Source: an uncultured Microscilla sp. (GTDB lineage: Bacteria; Bacteroidota; Bacteroidia; Cytophagales; Microscillaceae). Taken from it: a stretch of 64,000 nucleotides of DNA. A program made the position numbers and the translations under genes. Below the pieces are notes generated by a model. It was not told where the DNA came from. It saw nothing but the letters and a program-made list of their open reading frames with translations, and did no database searches. This document shows, one piece after another, positions 1-8,163 of the stretch; position 1 is the stretch's first letter, and every line of letters starts with the position of its first letter. The stretch lies in the NCBI RefSeq assembly GCF_947493425.1, contig NZ_CANLRP010000013.1, positions 22,011 to 86,010 on the forward strand. The letters are read 5' to 3'.

Positions 1-545
1 GCCTAATACATGCCAACCCCGACAAAGCCGAGCAAATGACTTTACTTTTGTCTAAGTTTTTTAGGTACAATACCAATCGAAAAAATAACCACTTGACTAC
101 CATAGGCGAAGAGCTGGATATGGTGGCTACTTACCTGGAAATAGAGAAGGTTCGTTTTGGCGACAGGCTGAATTATCAGCTAGATCTGCCACCAGGAGCA
201 AAAAACTATCTGATTCCTCGTTTTTTGTTGCAACCCTTGGTCGAGAATGCTCTCAAGCATGGAATAGCCAAACTTGCTGAAAAAGGAAAGCTTAGTTTGA
301 CAATAAATACTGAAAACGATCAGATCAAGGTAATGATTGGTGACAATGGTCCCGGTTTCTCTGACGAGTTAGTATCGGGGTATGGGTTAAAAAGTACCCG
401 TGAAAAACTCGAATTGCTGTTTCCGGGCAATGCTGACTTTTATTTTGAAAACTCACCCAAAAAACAATTGGTTATTACACTCAAAAAAATGCTTGCCCAT
501 GAATATACCAAAAACAAACAAGCGATACAAAACCGTTATAATTGA
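1..545 (+). CDS. LytS/YehU-type sensor histidine kinase, C-terminal part
   Basis: The reading frame is open from the left edge, so only the last 180 or so residues are present. What is visible is the end of the His_kinase dimerisation segment (the NPDKAEQM...LSKFFRY pattern), a link ending in EKVRFGDRLNY, and an ATPase domain with N box LVENALKHG and G1 box IGDNGPGF. A short GYGLKSTREKL lid follows. The phospho-accepting histidine and any membrane part lie outside the window. The stop overlaps the next gene by 47 bp, so kinase and regulator are translationally coupled. This family phosphorylates LytTR regulators, which matches the neighbour. Family is confident; the signal sensed is unknown. 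Confidence 0.9.
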   Translation, partial: LIHANPDKAEQMTLLLSKFFRYNTNRKNNHLTTIGEELDMVATYLEIEKVRFGDRLNYQLDLPPGAKNYLIPRFLLQPLVENALKHGIAKLAEKGKLSLTINTENDQIKVMIGDNGPGFSDELVSGYGLKSTREKLELLFPGNADFYFENSPKKQLVITLKKMLAHEYTKNKQAIQNRYN

Positions 546-1284
546 TGATGAAATATTGGCTCGCGACCGCCTTAAACGTTTGCTAAAGGCACATACAGAT
601 GTTTTTGAAGTAATAGGTGAAGCTCAAAATGGGCAGGAAGGGCAACAAGTAGTAGACACGCTCAAACCTGACTTAATCTTTCTGGACATAGAAATGCCTT
701 TGTTGAATGGTTTTGAAATGCTCCGAAGGCTTCATCATTTGCCCGTAGTAATTTTTGCTACAGCTTACGATCAATACGCTATTCAGGCGTTTGAAGAAAA
801 TTCGATAGACTATTTACTTAAACCTATCTTGCCTGAAAGATTGGAGCGCAGCATTCAAAAACTTCATCGGTTTGAAGCGGAGTCAACTGCGGGTGAGCAA
901 CATGTGCAATCTATTCAACAACTTTTGCAACAACTACAGCCTGCCAAAGCCATTACGGGTATTCCTATTCAGGTAGGTGATACTATTCGTTTGGTGCCGT
1001 TGACCCATGTAACTCATTTTGAGGCAGATGGCAAGTATGTGTATTTACACACACCCGATCAAAATAAACACTTGGTAGACTATACTTTGACTACACTTGA
1101 TGACAAGCTCCCAGAGCAATTTGTGCGGGTACACAAGTCGTATATTGTCAATAGCGAGTTTATCAAACAATTTGAAAAATATTTTCGGGGGCGCTATATC
1201 TTACACCTCAATGATAAAGAAGGAACTAAAGTTACCTCTGGCGCCAGTTTTTCTGATAGGGTCAAGGGATTGTTTGAGCTTTAA
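499..1284 (+). CDS. LytTR-family response regulator
   Basis: A 261-residue two-component regulator. The receiver domain (about residues 10-125) has acidic residues in VIIDDE, the phosphorylated aspartate D63 in FLDIEMP, the threonine in FATAYD and the lysine in DYLLKP. The LytTR DNA-binding domain fills about residues 160-261, with the typical FVRVHKSYIVN segment. I start at the ATG at 499 because the receiver fold begins a few residues later; the frame is open upstream to 400 but that part matches nothing. It overlaps the kinase end, so the two are almost certainly a cognate pair. Target genes cannot be told from sequence; the ATP-grasp gene 38 bp downstream may be cotranscribed. Confidence 0.93.
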   Translation: MNIPKTNKRYKTVIIDDEILARDRLKRLLKAHTDVFEVIGEAQNGQEGQQVVDTLKPDLIFLDIEMPLLNGFEMLRRLHHLPVVIFATAYDQYAIQAFEENSIDYLLKPILPERLERSIQKLHRFEAESTAGEQHVQSIQQLLQQLQPAKAITGIPIQVGDTIRLVPLTHVTHFEADGKYVYLHTPDQNKHLVDYTLTTLDDKLPEQFVRVHKSYIVNSEFIKQFEKYFRGRYILHLNDKEGTKVTSGASFSDRVKGLFEL

Positions 1285-1322
1285 AAATAGTGAAGAGTAA
1301 AAACCAAAAATAGTGGCAGGGT

Positions 1323-2147
1323 ATGAAAAAAATAAGATGGATTGTTCAGAAAAATAACTATGCAACTGCCGACCGGGATAAAATCATCGCTGCCTGCCAG
1401 CAGTTGCAACTGCCTTATGAATTGGTACAGGTCATTCCTTTTGCCACTACCTTGCCTGTTTTCTCAATAGATAAGCACCACGAAAACATCTATTATGGCT
1501 CTACCACTATGATGGAACGAGTTTACAACGATTTGGGGCAACCTGCGGGTTTGTTTTATGATGAAACCACTTTTACCATGGGCAATTATATCAATCAATG
1601 GAAGGCGTCTATGCTATCATCTGAAGGCGAGGTGTTTACATTCGAGCAGTTTAGAGGGAGAGATTACCCCAGTGACGCCAGGTTTTTTATCCGACCCAAT
1701 GCCGACTCAAAGGCTTTTGCTGGAATGGTACTTACATTTGCCGAAATCAAAAGTTGGTATGATAAGGTAGTGCAAAACAAGGCTGAAACTGTTGATGCCA
1801 CCACCGAAATTTTCGTTAGTACTGCTTACCACATCGAAAAAGAATGGCGAAATATTGTGGTCAATGGCAAAGTCGTCACAAGTACTGCTTATCGAAAATC
1901 ATTTGAGCTGTACAAGTCAGCTACCGATGTGCCACCAGAGATGATCAGGTTTGTAGAAGAAAGGTGCCGTGAGTACCAACCTCACGATATTTTTGCAATG
2001 GATGTAGCAAAGTGCAGTGGGGAGTACGAGTATTACATTATAGAGTGCGGTTGTGCTAATTCTATTGGGTTTTATCACTGCGATATATTTGCTTATGTCA
2101 AGCATATATCTGAATTTTTGTCTGTGAAAATCAACAACAAGCACTAG
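1323..2147 (+). CDS. R2K-clade ATP-grasp protein (DUF4343-like)
   Basis: A soluble 274-residue protein with no signal peptide. The centre (about residues 110-150) holds an RFFIRPNADSK pattern, and the end has FAMDVAKC and YIIECGCANSIGFY. These resemble the ATP- and metal-binding parts of the R2K ATP-grasp families (DUF4343), which are expected to form peptide-like or amide bonds. It lies 38 bp after the response regulator in the same direction and before a hairpin, so it is probably the last gene of that operon. Substrate is unknown. In other genomes these proteins are linked by bioinformatics to peptide tagging, phages and immunity proteins; nothing here proves such a role. Confidence 0.7.
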   Translation: MKKIRWIVQKNNYATADRDKIIAACQQLQLPYELVQVIPFATTLPVFSIDKHHENIYYGSTTMMERVYNDLGQPAGLFYDETTFTMGNYINQWKASMLSSEGEVFTFEQFRGRDYPSDARFFIRPNADSKAFAGMVLTFAEIKSWYDKVVQNKAETVDATTEIFVSTAYHIEKEWRNIVVNGKVVTSTAYRKSFELYKSATDVPPEMIRFVEERCREYQPHDIFAMDVAKCSGEYEYYIIECGCANSIGFYHCDIFAYVKHISEFLSVKINNKH

Positions 2148-2169
2148 AATCCACCCCCTTCTAACTGCT

Positions 2170-2204
2170 TCAGGCGTATGTATTTATGCCTGACTTTCTT
2201 TCTG
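2170..2204 (+). terminator. Probable terminator after the ATP-grasp gene
   Basis: A nine-base-pair stem (TCAGGCGTA against TATGCCTGA, one G-T pair) with a six-base loop lies 23 bp after the stop and is followed by a pyrimidine-rich run. The rest of the gap up to bioB (to 2488) shows no gene, and no convincing promoter was found in it. Confidence 0.5.
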
Positions 2205-2488
2205 TTTCTATTTTACCATAATAAAGCCTATCTTTACTTTACGCAAACCACTCAAACAAGTAAAGCTCTTGATTATTTAAGGATACGTTCACCCCATTTT
2301 TTATAGCTTGCAGGGTTATTTAGAAAGATTCTCAAATAAGGGTTTTGTACAAAAAGTTACCTAAATTTCGCTTTCTTGCCCTTCGTCTGTTAATTTGCGT
2401 GGTAGTTTAGGGTGTTTTATATGCCCCAAATCAAACCAAGCTATTGATAGTAAACTCTTTATATAATAAAATTTTACCCACTTGTGAT

Positions 2489-3493
2489 ATGATAAAACAC
2501 GATTGGACGCTCGCCGAGATTGAAGCCATCTATAATAAACCTTTGCTCGACTTGATGTTTGAAGCAGCCTCTATTCATCGCCAAAATAAAGATTATGCCG
2601 AGGTGCAAATAAGCAGCCTTATTTCTATAAAAACCGGAGGTTGCCCCGAAGACTGCGCATATTGCCCACAGGCAGCACGCTATAGTACTGATGTAGACGT
2701 GCATAAACTCATGCCTCTTGAGACAGTAGTAAACATGGCTAAAGAAGCTAAAGAAGCTGGCTCATCAAGGGTGTGTATGGGCGCTGCCTGGCGCGAAGTA
2801 CGCGACAACCGCGATTTTGACCGTGTGCTCGACATGGTAAAGGCAGTGAACGACATGGACATGGAGGTATGCTGTACTTTAGGTATGCTCAATGCCAACC
2901 AAGCACAAAAACTTGCCGATGCAGGATTGTATGCTTACAACCATAATGTAGATACTTCGGAAGAATATTATAGTGAAGTCATTACTACCCGTACCTACAA
3001 AGATCGTTTGAACACCATCAATAATGCACGTGAAGCAGGACTCACTGTTTGTTCAGGGGGGATTGTAGGTTTAGGCGAAACTGACAAAGACCGTATTGGA
3101 ATGCTGAAGGTACTCTCAAACTTGCACCCTCACCCCGATTCAGTGCCGATCAATGCATTGGTAAGGATAGAAGGTACACCACTTGAAGACCAACCCAAAG
3201 TACCCGTACAAGATATGGTACGTATGATTGCCACTGCACGCATTTTAATGCCTAAAACTGTAGTACGCCTGTCGGCAGGAAGAACAGAAATGTCGTTGAG
3301 TGAGCAGGCAATGTGTTTTATGGCTGGTGCCAACTCTATTTTTGCTGGAGACAAATTGCTTACCACGCCTAATCCTGACTTTAAGGATGACATGGAAATG
3401 TTTGATATTTTGGGCTTGGCTCCTCGTGAAGCCTACAAAAATGTAGATCGTGAGCAGTTTCGCCCTAAAGAAACTGTGGAAAAAGAAGCCTAG
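2489..3493 (+). CDS. bioB: Biotin synthase
   Basis: Radical-SAM enzyme that inserts sulfur into dethiobiotin to make biotin. The SAM cluster motif is [10 protein letters not shown] with C52, C56 and C59, followed by the conserved [20 protein letters not shown] and [10 protein letters not shown] blocks and RLSAGR, whose arginine contacts the second iron-sulfur cluster. At 334 residues from the ATG at 2489 it has the usual length; an in-frame ATG at 2444 would add 15 unlike residues. bioF and bioD lie 2.6 kb downstream on the same strand, but three opposite-strand genes separate them, so this is a separate transcription unit. Confidence 0.97.
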   Translation: MIKHDWTLAEIEAIYNKPLLDLMFEAASIHRQNKDYAEVQISSLISIKTGGCPEDCAYCPQAARYSTDVDVHKLMPLETVVNMAKEAKEAGSSRVCMGAAWREVRDNRDFDRVLDMVKAVNDMDMEVCCTLGMLNANQAQKLADAGLYAYNHNVDTSEEYYSEVITTRTYKDRLNTINNAREAGLTVCSGGIVGLGETDKDRIGMLKVLSNLHPHPDSVPINALVRIEGTPLEDQPKVPVQDMVRMIATARILMPKTVVRLSAGRTEMSLSEQAMCFMAGANSIFAGDKLLTTPNPDFKDDMEMFDILGLAPREAYKNVDREQFRPKETVEKEA

Positions 3494-3546
3494 TGCACTG
3501 GAAACTAAATTCCTATCATATTATTCGGAGTCTTTAGCCCGCTTAC

Positions 3547-3645
3547 TTTACTTCAAAAAGTTTACGTAGCTTTGGCTATGCGCACTTTTTGAAGTGCGTC
3601 AGCAAACGAAATACTCTCGAATAAATAGTGCATTTATTTAATCCC
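3547..3645. repeat. Dispersed hairpin repeat, copy 1
   Basis: Perfect 12-bp arms (ACTTCAAAAAGT at 3550-3561, ACTTTTTGAAGT at 3584-3595) enclose a smaller TAGC...GCTA hairpin. The core TAGCTTTGGCTAT, the T-run and the following TCAG-AAACGAAATA stretch recur at about 26978-27045, and a related form lies at 48775-48860. Confidence 0.6.
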
Positions 3646-3666
3646 CAATGCACTAGCCAATGTAGA

Positions 3667-3710
3667 AATTACGAATTACGAATGAGTGCATATCATCGTA
3701 ATTCGTAATT
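3667..3710. repeat. 15-bp perfect inverted repeat of the CGTAATT family
   Basis: Left arm 3667-3681 and right arm 3696-3710 are exact reverse complements (AATTACGAATTACGA), with a 14-base loop. The same words, followed by TCTCAAATT, recur twice at 33024-33135. It sits 14 bp past the stop of guaD on the other strand, so it could also end that transcript. Between bioB and guaD there is no gene. Confidence 0.65.
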
Positions 3711-3723
3711 CTCAAATTTGCAA

Positions 3724-4200
3724 TTAATACTCCGTTTTATCTCCCTTACTTTGCCACCTCTCAAACACCTTCAAAGCATTGTCTCTGCCTATAGCTATAA
3801 ACTTGATTTGTCGCTCGTTAATTTTTTTATCCAACTCATCATAAATTAACTGATCATCAAAACCGATGTGTGCAGCATCTTCGCGGTTACACGCATAGTA
3901 AACTGCCTTGGGACGTGCCCAATAAATAGCGCCTAAACACATAGGGCAAGGTTCGCAAGAGGTGTAAATGACACAATCGTCTAATTGAAAAGTATTCAAA
4001 ACTTTGCAAGCTTCTCTTATAGCTACTACCTCGGCGTGAGCGGTAGGATCTTGGGTAGAAGTGACCCGGTTGTGTCCTTCGGCAATTATTTCACCGTTTT
4101 TGACTACTACCGCACCAAATGGTCCGCCCGAATTACTATCCATTCCTTGGGTTGCCAACTCGATAGCCCTGTTTATAAAATGCTCGTGATTTTCGTGCAT
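3724..4200 (-). CDS. guaD: Guanine deaminase (GuaD-like cytidine deaminase fold)
   Basis: A 158-residue zinc hydrolase predicted to convert guanine to xanthine in purine salvage. The zinc site is complete: H55-A-E57 in PTAHAEVVAI, and C85 and C88 in CEPCPMCLGA. Length, the YWARPKAVYYA block and the tryptophan-containing tail fit the small Bacillus-type GuaD rather than TadA, which edits tRNA and has a different C-terminus. It stands alone on the minus strand between bioB and the Rpn genes. A 15-base palindrome lies directly upstream of the start and may be an operator. TadA or another nucleobase deaminase is the main alternative. Confidence 0.82.
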   Translation of the reverse strand: MHENHEHFINRAIELATQGMDSNSGGPFGAVVVKNGEIIAEGHNRVTSTQDPTAHAEVVAIREACKVLNTFQLDDCVIYTSCEPCPMCLGAIYWARPKAVYYACNREDAAHIGFDDQLIYDELDKKINERQIKFIAIGRDNALKVFERWQSKGDKTEY

Positions 4201-4208
4201 GGTAACGT

Positions 4209-4223
4209 TGTTAAATTTTAACA
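4209..4223 (-). promoter_or_regulatory. Palindrome just upstream of guaD
   Basis: TGTTAAATTTTAACA is a perfect palindrome around a central base, eight bases before the guaD start. The position suits an operator or a leader hairpin; no regulator is known here. Confidence 0.3.
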
Positions 4224-4302
4224 GATATTGATTTTAGCCTGCTCTTATTTTTATGCAAACCCCGCAAATTAACGCAATGTAGTAGGGTTTTACAAGTAAA
4301 AA

Positions 4303-5187
4303 TCATAGTGCTTCAATTTCTTCTGTTGATAAACCAGTAATGCTGTGAATAGTAGAGGCATCTATGCCCTTGGCTTTCATTTTTCGGGCGGTTTCTCTGA
4401 TGGCCTCTGCTTTGCCCTCTTCTCTACCCTCCTCTCTACCTTCCTCTCTGCCTTCTTCTCTGCCTTCTTTTATAGCTGTATTCACCACATTATTAAAATC
4501 CCATACATGTTTCAAGCTATCCCGGTATGCCTGTTGGTCTTTTGGGTTGAGTTTAACAATTTCAGCAGCATCAAACAGTTTTTTGAAAATACGTTCTTGC
4601 AATGCTGGGGGCACTTCATGAAATCTTGACAAGTTTTTGAGTAAATACATCCATTTATCAAAGCGAGTTTCAAGCTCATCAGCGGTTTTGTTAAACTTGG
4701 GCATTTCGAGGTAGATAAAGGTCAGTTTATCATAAAAAACCTCTTGGGTTTCGGTGTCTATTAGTTGAATGTGGTGTTTAAATTTATTATTACCCTCTTG
4801 GTGCCTATTAAACACAAAATCCATAATACTAATGGTATACACCGCCTCTAGCTTGAAATTCCAATCACTGCCTGTAACGGCTTGTTCCTGAATAGGAAAA
4901 GTAGCATAGTAAATACTTCGGTCTTTGAAATACTCCTGTTTTACTTTTTGTAGCTCCACAATAAACTTTTCTCCTCGGTCATTTTGGCAATAGAGGTCAA
5001 AAATAGCCCTTCTATCGAGAGGACTATTAGGCATTTGCTCGTTTTTGAGGTAAGTAATTTCGGTGATGTGTTGTTTGTCTTGGAGCAACTCGTTGAGAAA
5101 ATCAATCAACAACTCCTTGTTACTTTCTTCACCAAACAGCTTTTTAAAACCAAAATCGGTAAACGGGTTAATAAATCTTTCTGACAT
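4303..5187 (-). CDS. Rpn-family recombination-promoting nuclease, copy 1
   Basis: A 294-residue PD-(D/E)XK nuclease-family protein (PDDEXK_2, often labelled putative transposase). The start MSERFINPFTDFGFKKLFG and the core AIFDLYCQN...FIVELQK, which carries the catalytic D and ExQ, are typical. Rpn proteins cut DNA and promote RecA-independent recombination; a role in phage defence has been proposed for the family. It is almost identical to the next gene over about 240 residues. Here the tail has four GREE repeats from a 12-base tandem repeat, then a helical end ending STEEIEAL. The tandem copies are a recent duplication. Copies of this family move and multiply in Bacteroidetes. Confidence 0.88.
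   Translation of the reverse strand: MSERFINPFTDFGFKKLFGEESNKELLIDFLNELLQDKQHITEITYLKNEQMPNSPLDRRAIFDLYCQNDRGEKFIVELQKVKQEYFKDRSIYYATFPIQEQAVTGSDWNFKLEAVYTISIMDFVFNRHQEGNNKFKHHIQLIDTETQEVFYDKLTFIYLEMPKFNKTADELETRFDKWMYLLKNLSRFHEVPPALQERIFKKLFDAAEIVKLNPKDQQAYRDSLKHVWDFNNVVNTAIKEGREEGREEGREEGREEGKAEAIRETARKMKAKGIDASTIHSITGLSTEEIEAL
4413..4469 (-). repeat. 12-bp coding microsatellite (REEG repeats)
   Basis: Imperfect 12-base units encode four to five consecutive REEG units in the first Rpn gene. The second Rpn copy lacks them altogether. Because the unit is a multiple of three, length changes would alter linker length without a frameshift. Confidence 0.75.
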
Positions 5188-5219
5188 AATAAAGCAAGGG
5201 TTTAATTGTAATTGTTATT

Positions 5220-6044
5220 TTAGAGTGCCTCGATTTCTTCGGCAGATAAACCAGTAGCTTTGGCAATGGTAGCGGAGTCTACACCTTGAGCTTTTAGGTT
5301 AAGAGCTATTTCTACAGAGTTTTCTTTTACTGCCGTATTCACCACATTATTAAAATCCCAAACATGCTTCAAACTCTCCCTATAAGCCTGTTGATCTTGT
5401 GGATTGAGTTTAACAATTTCGGCAGCATCAAACAATTTTTTGAAAATACGTTCTTGCAATGCTGGGGGCACTTCATGAAATCTTGACAAGTTTTTGAGTA
5501 AATACATCCATTTATCAAAGCGAGTTTCAAGCTCATCAGCGGTTTTGTTAAACTTGGGCATTTCGAGGTAGATAAAGGTCAGTTTATCATAAAAAACCTC
5601 TTGGGTTTCGGTGTCTATTAGTTGAATGTGGTGTTTAAATTTATTATTACCCTCTTGGTACCTATTAAACACAAAATCCATAATACTAATAGTATACACC
5701 GCCTCTAGCTTGAAATTCCAATCACTGCCTGTAACGGCTTGTTCCTGAATAGGAAAAGTAGCATAGTAAATACTTCGGTCTTTGAAATACTCCTGTTTTA
5801 CTTTTTGTAGCTCCACAATAAACTTTTCTCCTCGGTCATTTTGGCAATAGAGGTCAAAAATAGCCCTTCTATCGAGAGGACTATTAGGCATTTGCTCGTT
5901 TTTGAGGTAAGTAATTTCGGTGATGTGTTGTTTGTCTTGGAGCAACTCGTTGAGAAAATCAATCAACAACTCCTTGTTACTTTCTTCACCAAACAGCTTT
6001 TTAAAACCAAAATCGGTAAACGGGTTAATAAATCTTTCTGACAT
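5220..6044 (-). CDS. Rpn-family recombination-promoting nuclease, copy 2
   Basis: A 274-residue near-duplicate of the gene 32 bp downstream, with the same PD-(D/E)XK core. Within the shared part only a few changes are seen (for example RYQEG for RHQEG, LNPQDQ for LNPKDQ). After NVVNTAVKE the proteins diverge: this copy lacks the GREE repeats and has a short helical tail ending SAEEIEAL. The bases just before both starts (GGGTTTAA...AGCAAAG on the coding side) are also shared, so the duplication unit includes the leader. This may be the ancestral form and the repeat tail an expansion, or the reverse. Function is known only at family level. Confidence 0.88.
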   Translation of the reverse strand: MSERFINPFTDFGFKKLFGEESNKELLIDFLNELLQDKQHITEITYLKNEQMPNSPLDRRAIFDLYCQNDRGEKFIVELQKVKQEYFKDRSIYYATFPIQEQAVTGSDWNFKLEAVYTISIMDFVFNRYQEGNNKFKHHIQLIDTETQEVFYDKLTFIYLEMPKFNKTADELETRFDKWMYLLKNLSRFHEVPPALQERIFKKLFDAAEIVKLNPQDQQAYRESLKHVWDFNNVVNTAVKENSVEIALNLKAQGVDSATIAKATGLSAEEIEAL

Positions 6045-6098
6045 AATAAAGCAAGGGTTTAAATAAACAACTTATCACAAACTTAAGCATTTAACTGC

Positions 6099-6106
6099 TA
6101 ACTTTG
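6099..6106 (+). promoter_or_regulatory. -7 box upstream of bioF
   Basis: TAACTTTG matches the Bacteroidetes -7 consensus TAnnTTTG exactly and lies 19 bases before the bioF start. No clear TTG -33 element is seen, so this is a weak call. Confidence 0.4.
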
Positions 6107-6124
6107 TGGTCTAATTGACTGAAT

Positions 6125-7264
6125 ATGGACAGGATAAAAACCTCGCAGAATTTTTTAGATAAACGCCTCCAAAAACGCCAGGAAGATGGTTTACTGCGTA
6201 CTTTGGTAGATAAACACCATTTAATAGATTTTTGCTCGAACGATTATCTTGGAATGGCACGCAGTGATGCTTTCAAGGCGTTGATTGAGCAAAAAGTGGC
6301 ACAAACAAACCAATTAACCTCCACTATAGGAGCCACTGGGTCGCGGCTTATTTCGGGCAACCTTCAGTATACCGAACAACTGGAGCAAAGCATTGCCGAC
6401 TTTCATCAGGCAGAGGCAGGGCTGTTGTTTAATTCTGGATATGATGCCAACATAGGCATTTTTGCTGCACTTGCCCATAAAGGAGATACAATCATTACTG
6501 ATGAGTTTGCCCATGCTAGTATGATAGATGGTGCCCGCCTGAGTCATGCCAAAAGATTGAGGTTTAAACATAATAATGTGGCAGACCTGGAAAAAAAGCT
6601 AGGCGTTGCAGAAGGCAATGTTTTTATTGGGGTAGAGTCGGTATACTCTATGGATGGCGATCTGGCACCATTGAAAGCTATAGCAGATTTGGCCGAGAAA
6701 TATGGAGCTCATCTGATTGTAGATGAAGCCCACGCTACGGGGGTGTTTGGCAACAAGGGAGAGGGGGTAGTACAAGCCGAAAATCTGCAGGAAAGGGTTT
6801 TGTTACGTATGCATACTTTTGGCAAAGCATTGGGCACTCATGGGGCTATAGTGTTAGGCAGCCACCACCTACGCGACTATCTCATCAACTTTACCCGTTC
6901 TTTTATTTATACCACTTCGTTGCCTTTTCACTCTTTGTTAAGCATAGAGGCTGCCTATGAGTTATTACCTGGTTGTCAGGCAGAACGCCAGCACCTACAG
7001 TATTTGATTGACTTTTTTCAAAAACAATTGCGCCAGCAAACACCTTATCAAATACTCGATAGCCCGTCACCCATTCAAGGGGTAATAGTACCAGGCAACG
7101 CACAAGCCAAGGCTGTATCGCAAAAACTAGCAACTGCTGGCTTTTATGTAAAAGCAATTCTAAGCCCTACAGTACCTGCTAAACAAGAACGACTTCGGAT
7201 ATGTTTACATGCTTTTAATACCGAAGCCGAGCTTCGACAAATGATTGAAACTATTAAAAACTAA
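6125..7264 (+). CDS. bioF: 8-amino-7-oxononanoate synthase
   Basis: PLP enzyme that condenses pimeloyl-ACP (or CoA) with alanine in the first committed ring-building step of biotin synthesis. Visible are the substrate motif CSNDYLG, the PLP-stacking and binding positions in GYDANIG and DEAHATGVFG (D200, H203), and the Schiff-base lysine K234 in HTFGKALGTHG. At 379 residues it has family length. bioD follows after six bases, so the two are cotranscribed, which favours BioF over the related glycine C-acetyltransferase Kbl. bioA and bioC are not in the window. Confidence 0.93.
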   Translation: MDRIKTSQNFLDKRLQKRQEDGLLRTLVDKHHLIDFCSNDYLGMARSDAFKALIEQKVAQTNQLTSTIGATGSRLISGNLQYTEQLEQSIADFHQAEAGLLFNSGYDANIGIFAALAHKGDTIITDEFAHASMIDGARLSHAKRLRFKHNNVADLEKKLGVAEGNVFIGVESVYSMDGDLAPLKAIADLAEKYGAHLIVDEAHATGVFGNKGEGVVQAENLQERVLLRMHTFGKALGTHGAIVLGSHHLRDYLINFTRSFIYTTSLPFHSLLSIEAAYELLPGCQAERQHLQYLIDFFQKQLRQQTPYQILDSPSPIQGVIVPGNAQAKAVSQKLATAGFYVKAILSPTVPAKQERLRICLHAFNTEAELRQMIETIKN

Positions 7265-7270
7265 TCTTAC

Positions 7271-7885
7271 ATGAAACATCAATATATTATTGCAGGGATA
7301 GATACCGAAATTGGTAAAACTGTAGTGTCAGCTATTGTGGCCGAAGCATTGCAAGCCGATTATTGGAAGCCCATTCAGTCAGGTGAATTAGACAACTCTG
7401 ACACCCACAAAGTAGAAGCTTTGGTAAGTAACCATAATGCGGTATTTCACCCTGAAGCCTATAGGTTTAAAGAACCTATGTCGCCCCATGCTGCTGCGGC
7501 TATAGATGGGGTAACTATAGAGCCAAATAAAATACAACTCCCCGATACTCGCAACCATTTGGTGGTAGAGCTTGCTGGAGGCTTGATGGTACCTTTGACC
7601 CACGAATTTTTGAATATCCACTTGATCAAGCAGCTAGGTATTCCGGTTATTCTGGTATCTAAATACTATTTGGGGAGTATTAACCATACCTTATTATCTA
7701 TAGAATTGCTCAAGGCGCATAAGGTTGACATCAAAGGAATTATCTTTAATGGTGAGCCTACCCCTAGTAGCAAAGAAGCTATTCTAGCTTATAGCCAAGT
7801 ACCTTGCCTGGGTGAAATTCCCTGGATAGAAGGACCACTTACCCAATCTGTGGTGTCATCTTTGGCAAAATTGTTAAGTTTTTAG
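7271..7885 (+). CDS. bioD: Dethiobiotin synthetase
   Basis: ATP-dependent enzyme that closes the ureido ring of 7,8-diaminopelargonate to form dethiobiotin. The P-loop is IDTEIGKTVV (K16), followed by YWKPIQSG and the VELAGGLMVPL block, all characteristic. It has 204 residues, slightly shorter than enterobacterial BioD. It starts six bases after bioF and is followed by a strong terminator, so bioFD is a two-gene unit. Its product is the substrate of BioB, encoded upstream. Confidence 0.95.
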   Translation: MKHQYIIAGIDTEIGKTVVSAIVAEALQADYWKPIQSGELDNSDTHKVEALVSNHNAVFHPEAYRFKEPMSPHAAAAIDGVTIEPNKIQLPDTRNHLVVELAGGLMVPLTHEFLNIHLIKQLGIPVILVSKYYLGSINHTLLSIELLKAHKVDIKGIIFNGEPTPSSKEAILAYSQVPCLGEIPWIEGPLTQSVVSSLAKLLSF

Positions 7886-7925
7886 CCAAGTACCTGTGAA
7901 GGTTTGTTGATGACTATAAACTACA

Positions 7926-7969
7926 AGGTAGCATTCCTCCTGAAATCAGAAAGAGGGTGCTACTTTTTT
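7926..7969 (+). terminator. Terminator of the bioFD unit
   Basis: GTAGCA...CCTC pairs with GAGG...TGCTAC and is followed by six T residues, 40 bp after the bioD stop. Confidence 0.72.
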
Positions 7970-7996
7970 ATTGAAGCTCTTTTTGTTTTTTCTTAA

Positions 7997-8163
7997 CTTA
8001 GGAATGGTGTAAAAATAAATTTCTATAGTAACGCTAAAATATTTTGTTGCTAGACGCGGTAAAAAATCGGCTAATAGCAGCGCTATTCGGCTATTTTTTA
8101 ACAAAGTATAGCCTCAAAAGATGAGGTTAAGAATGTAAATTTATTTTGGTACCATTCCTTAGG
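7997..8163. mobile_element. MITE-like inverted-repeat element, GGAATGGT family, copy 1
   Basis: The ends are about 25-base inverted repeats: TTAGGAATGGTGTAAAAATA at the left, and TAAGGAATGGTACCAAAATA read inward from the right. Inside, an inverted pair GGCTAATAGC / GCTATTCGGC with A- and T-runs makes a second hairpin. No protein is encoded. The right end stops directly at the stop codon of the helix-hairpin-helix gene. Similar ends occur at 11641-11866 and 55469-55662. Confidence 0.6.

Noticed and set aside
4303..6044. Rpn pair as a classical insertion sequence
   Set aside because: No terminal inverted repeats or target duplication; the family is a nuclease, not a DDE transposase.
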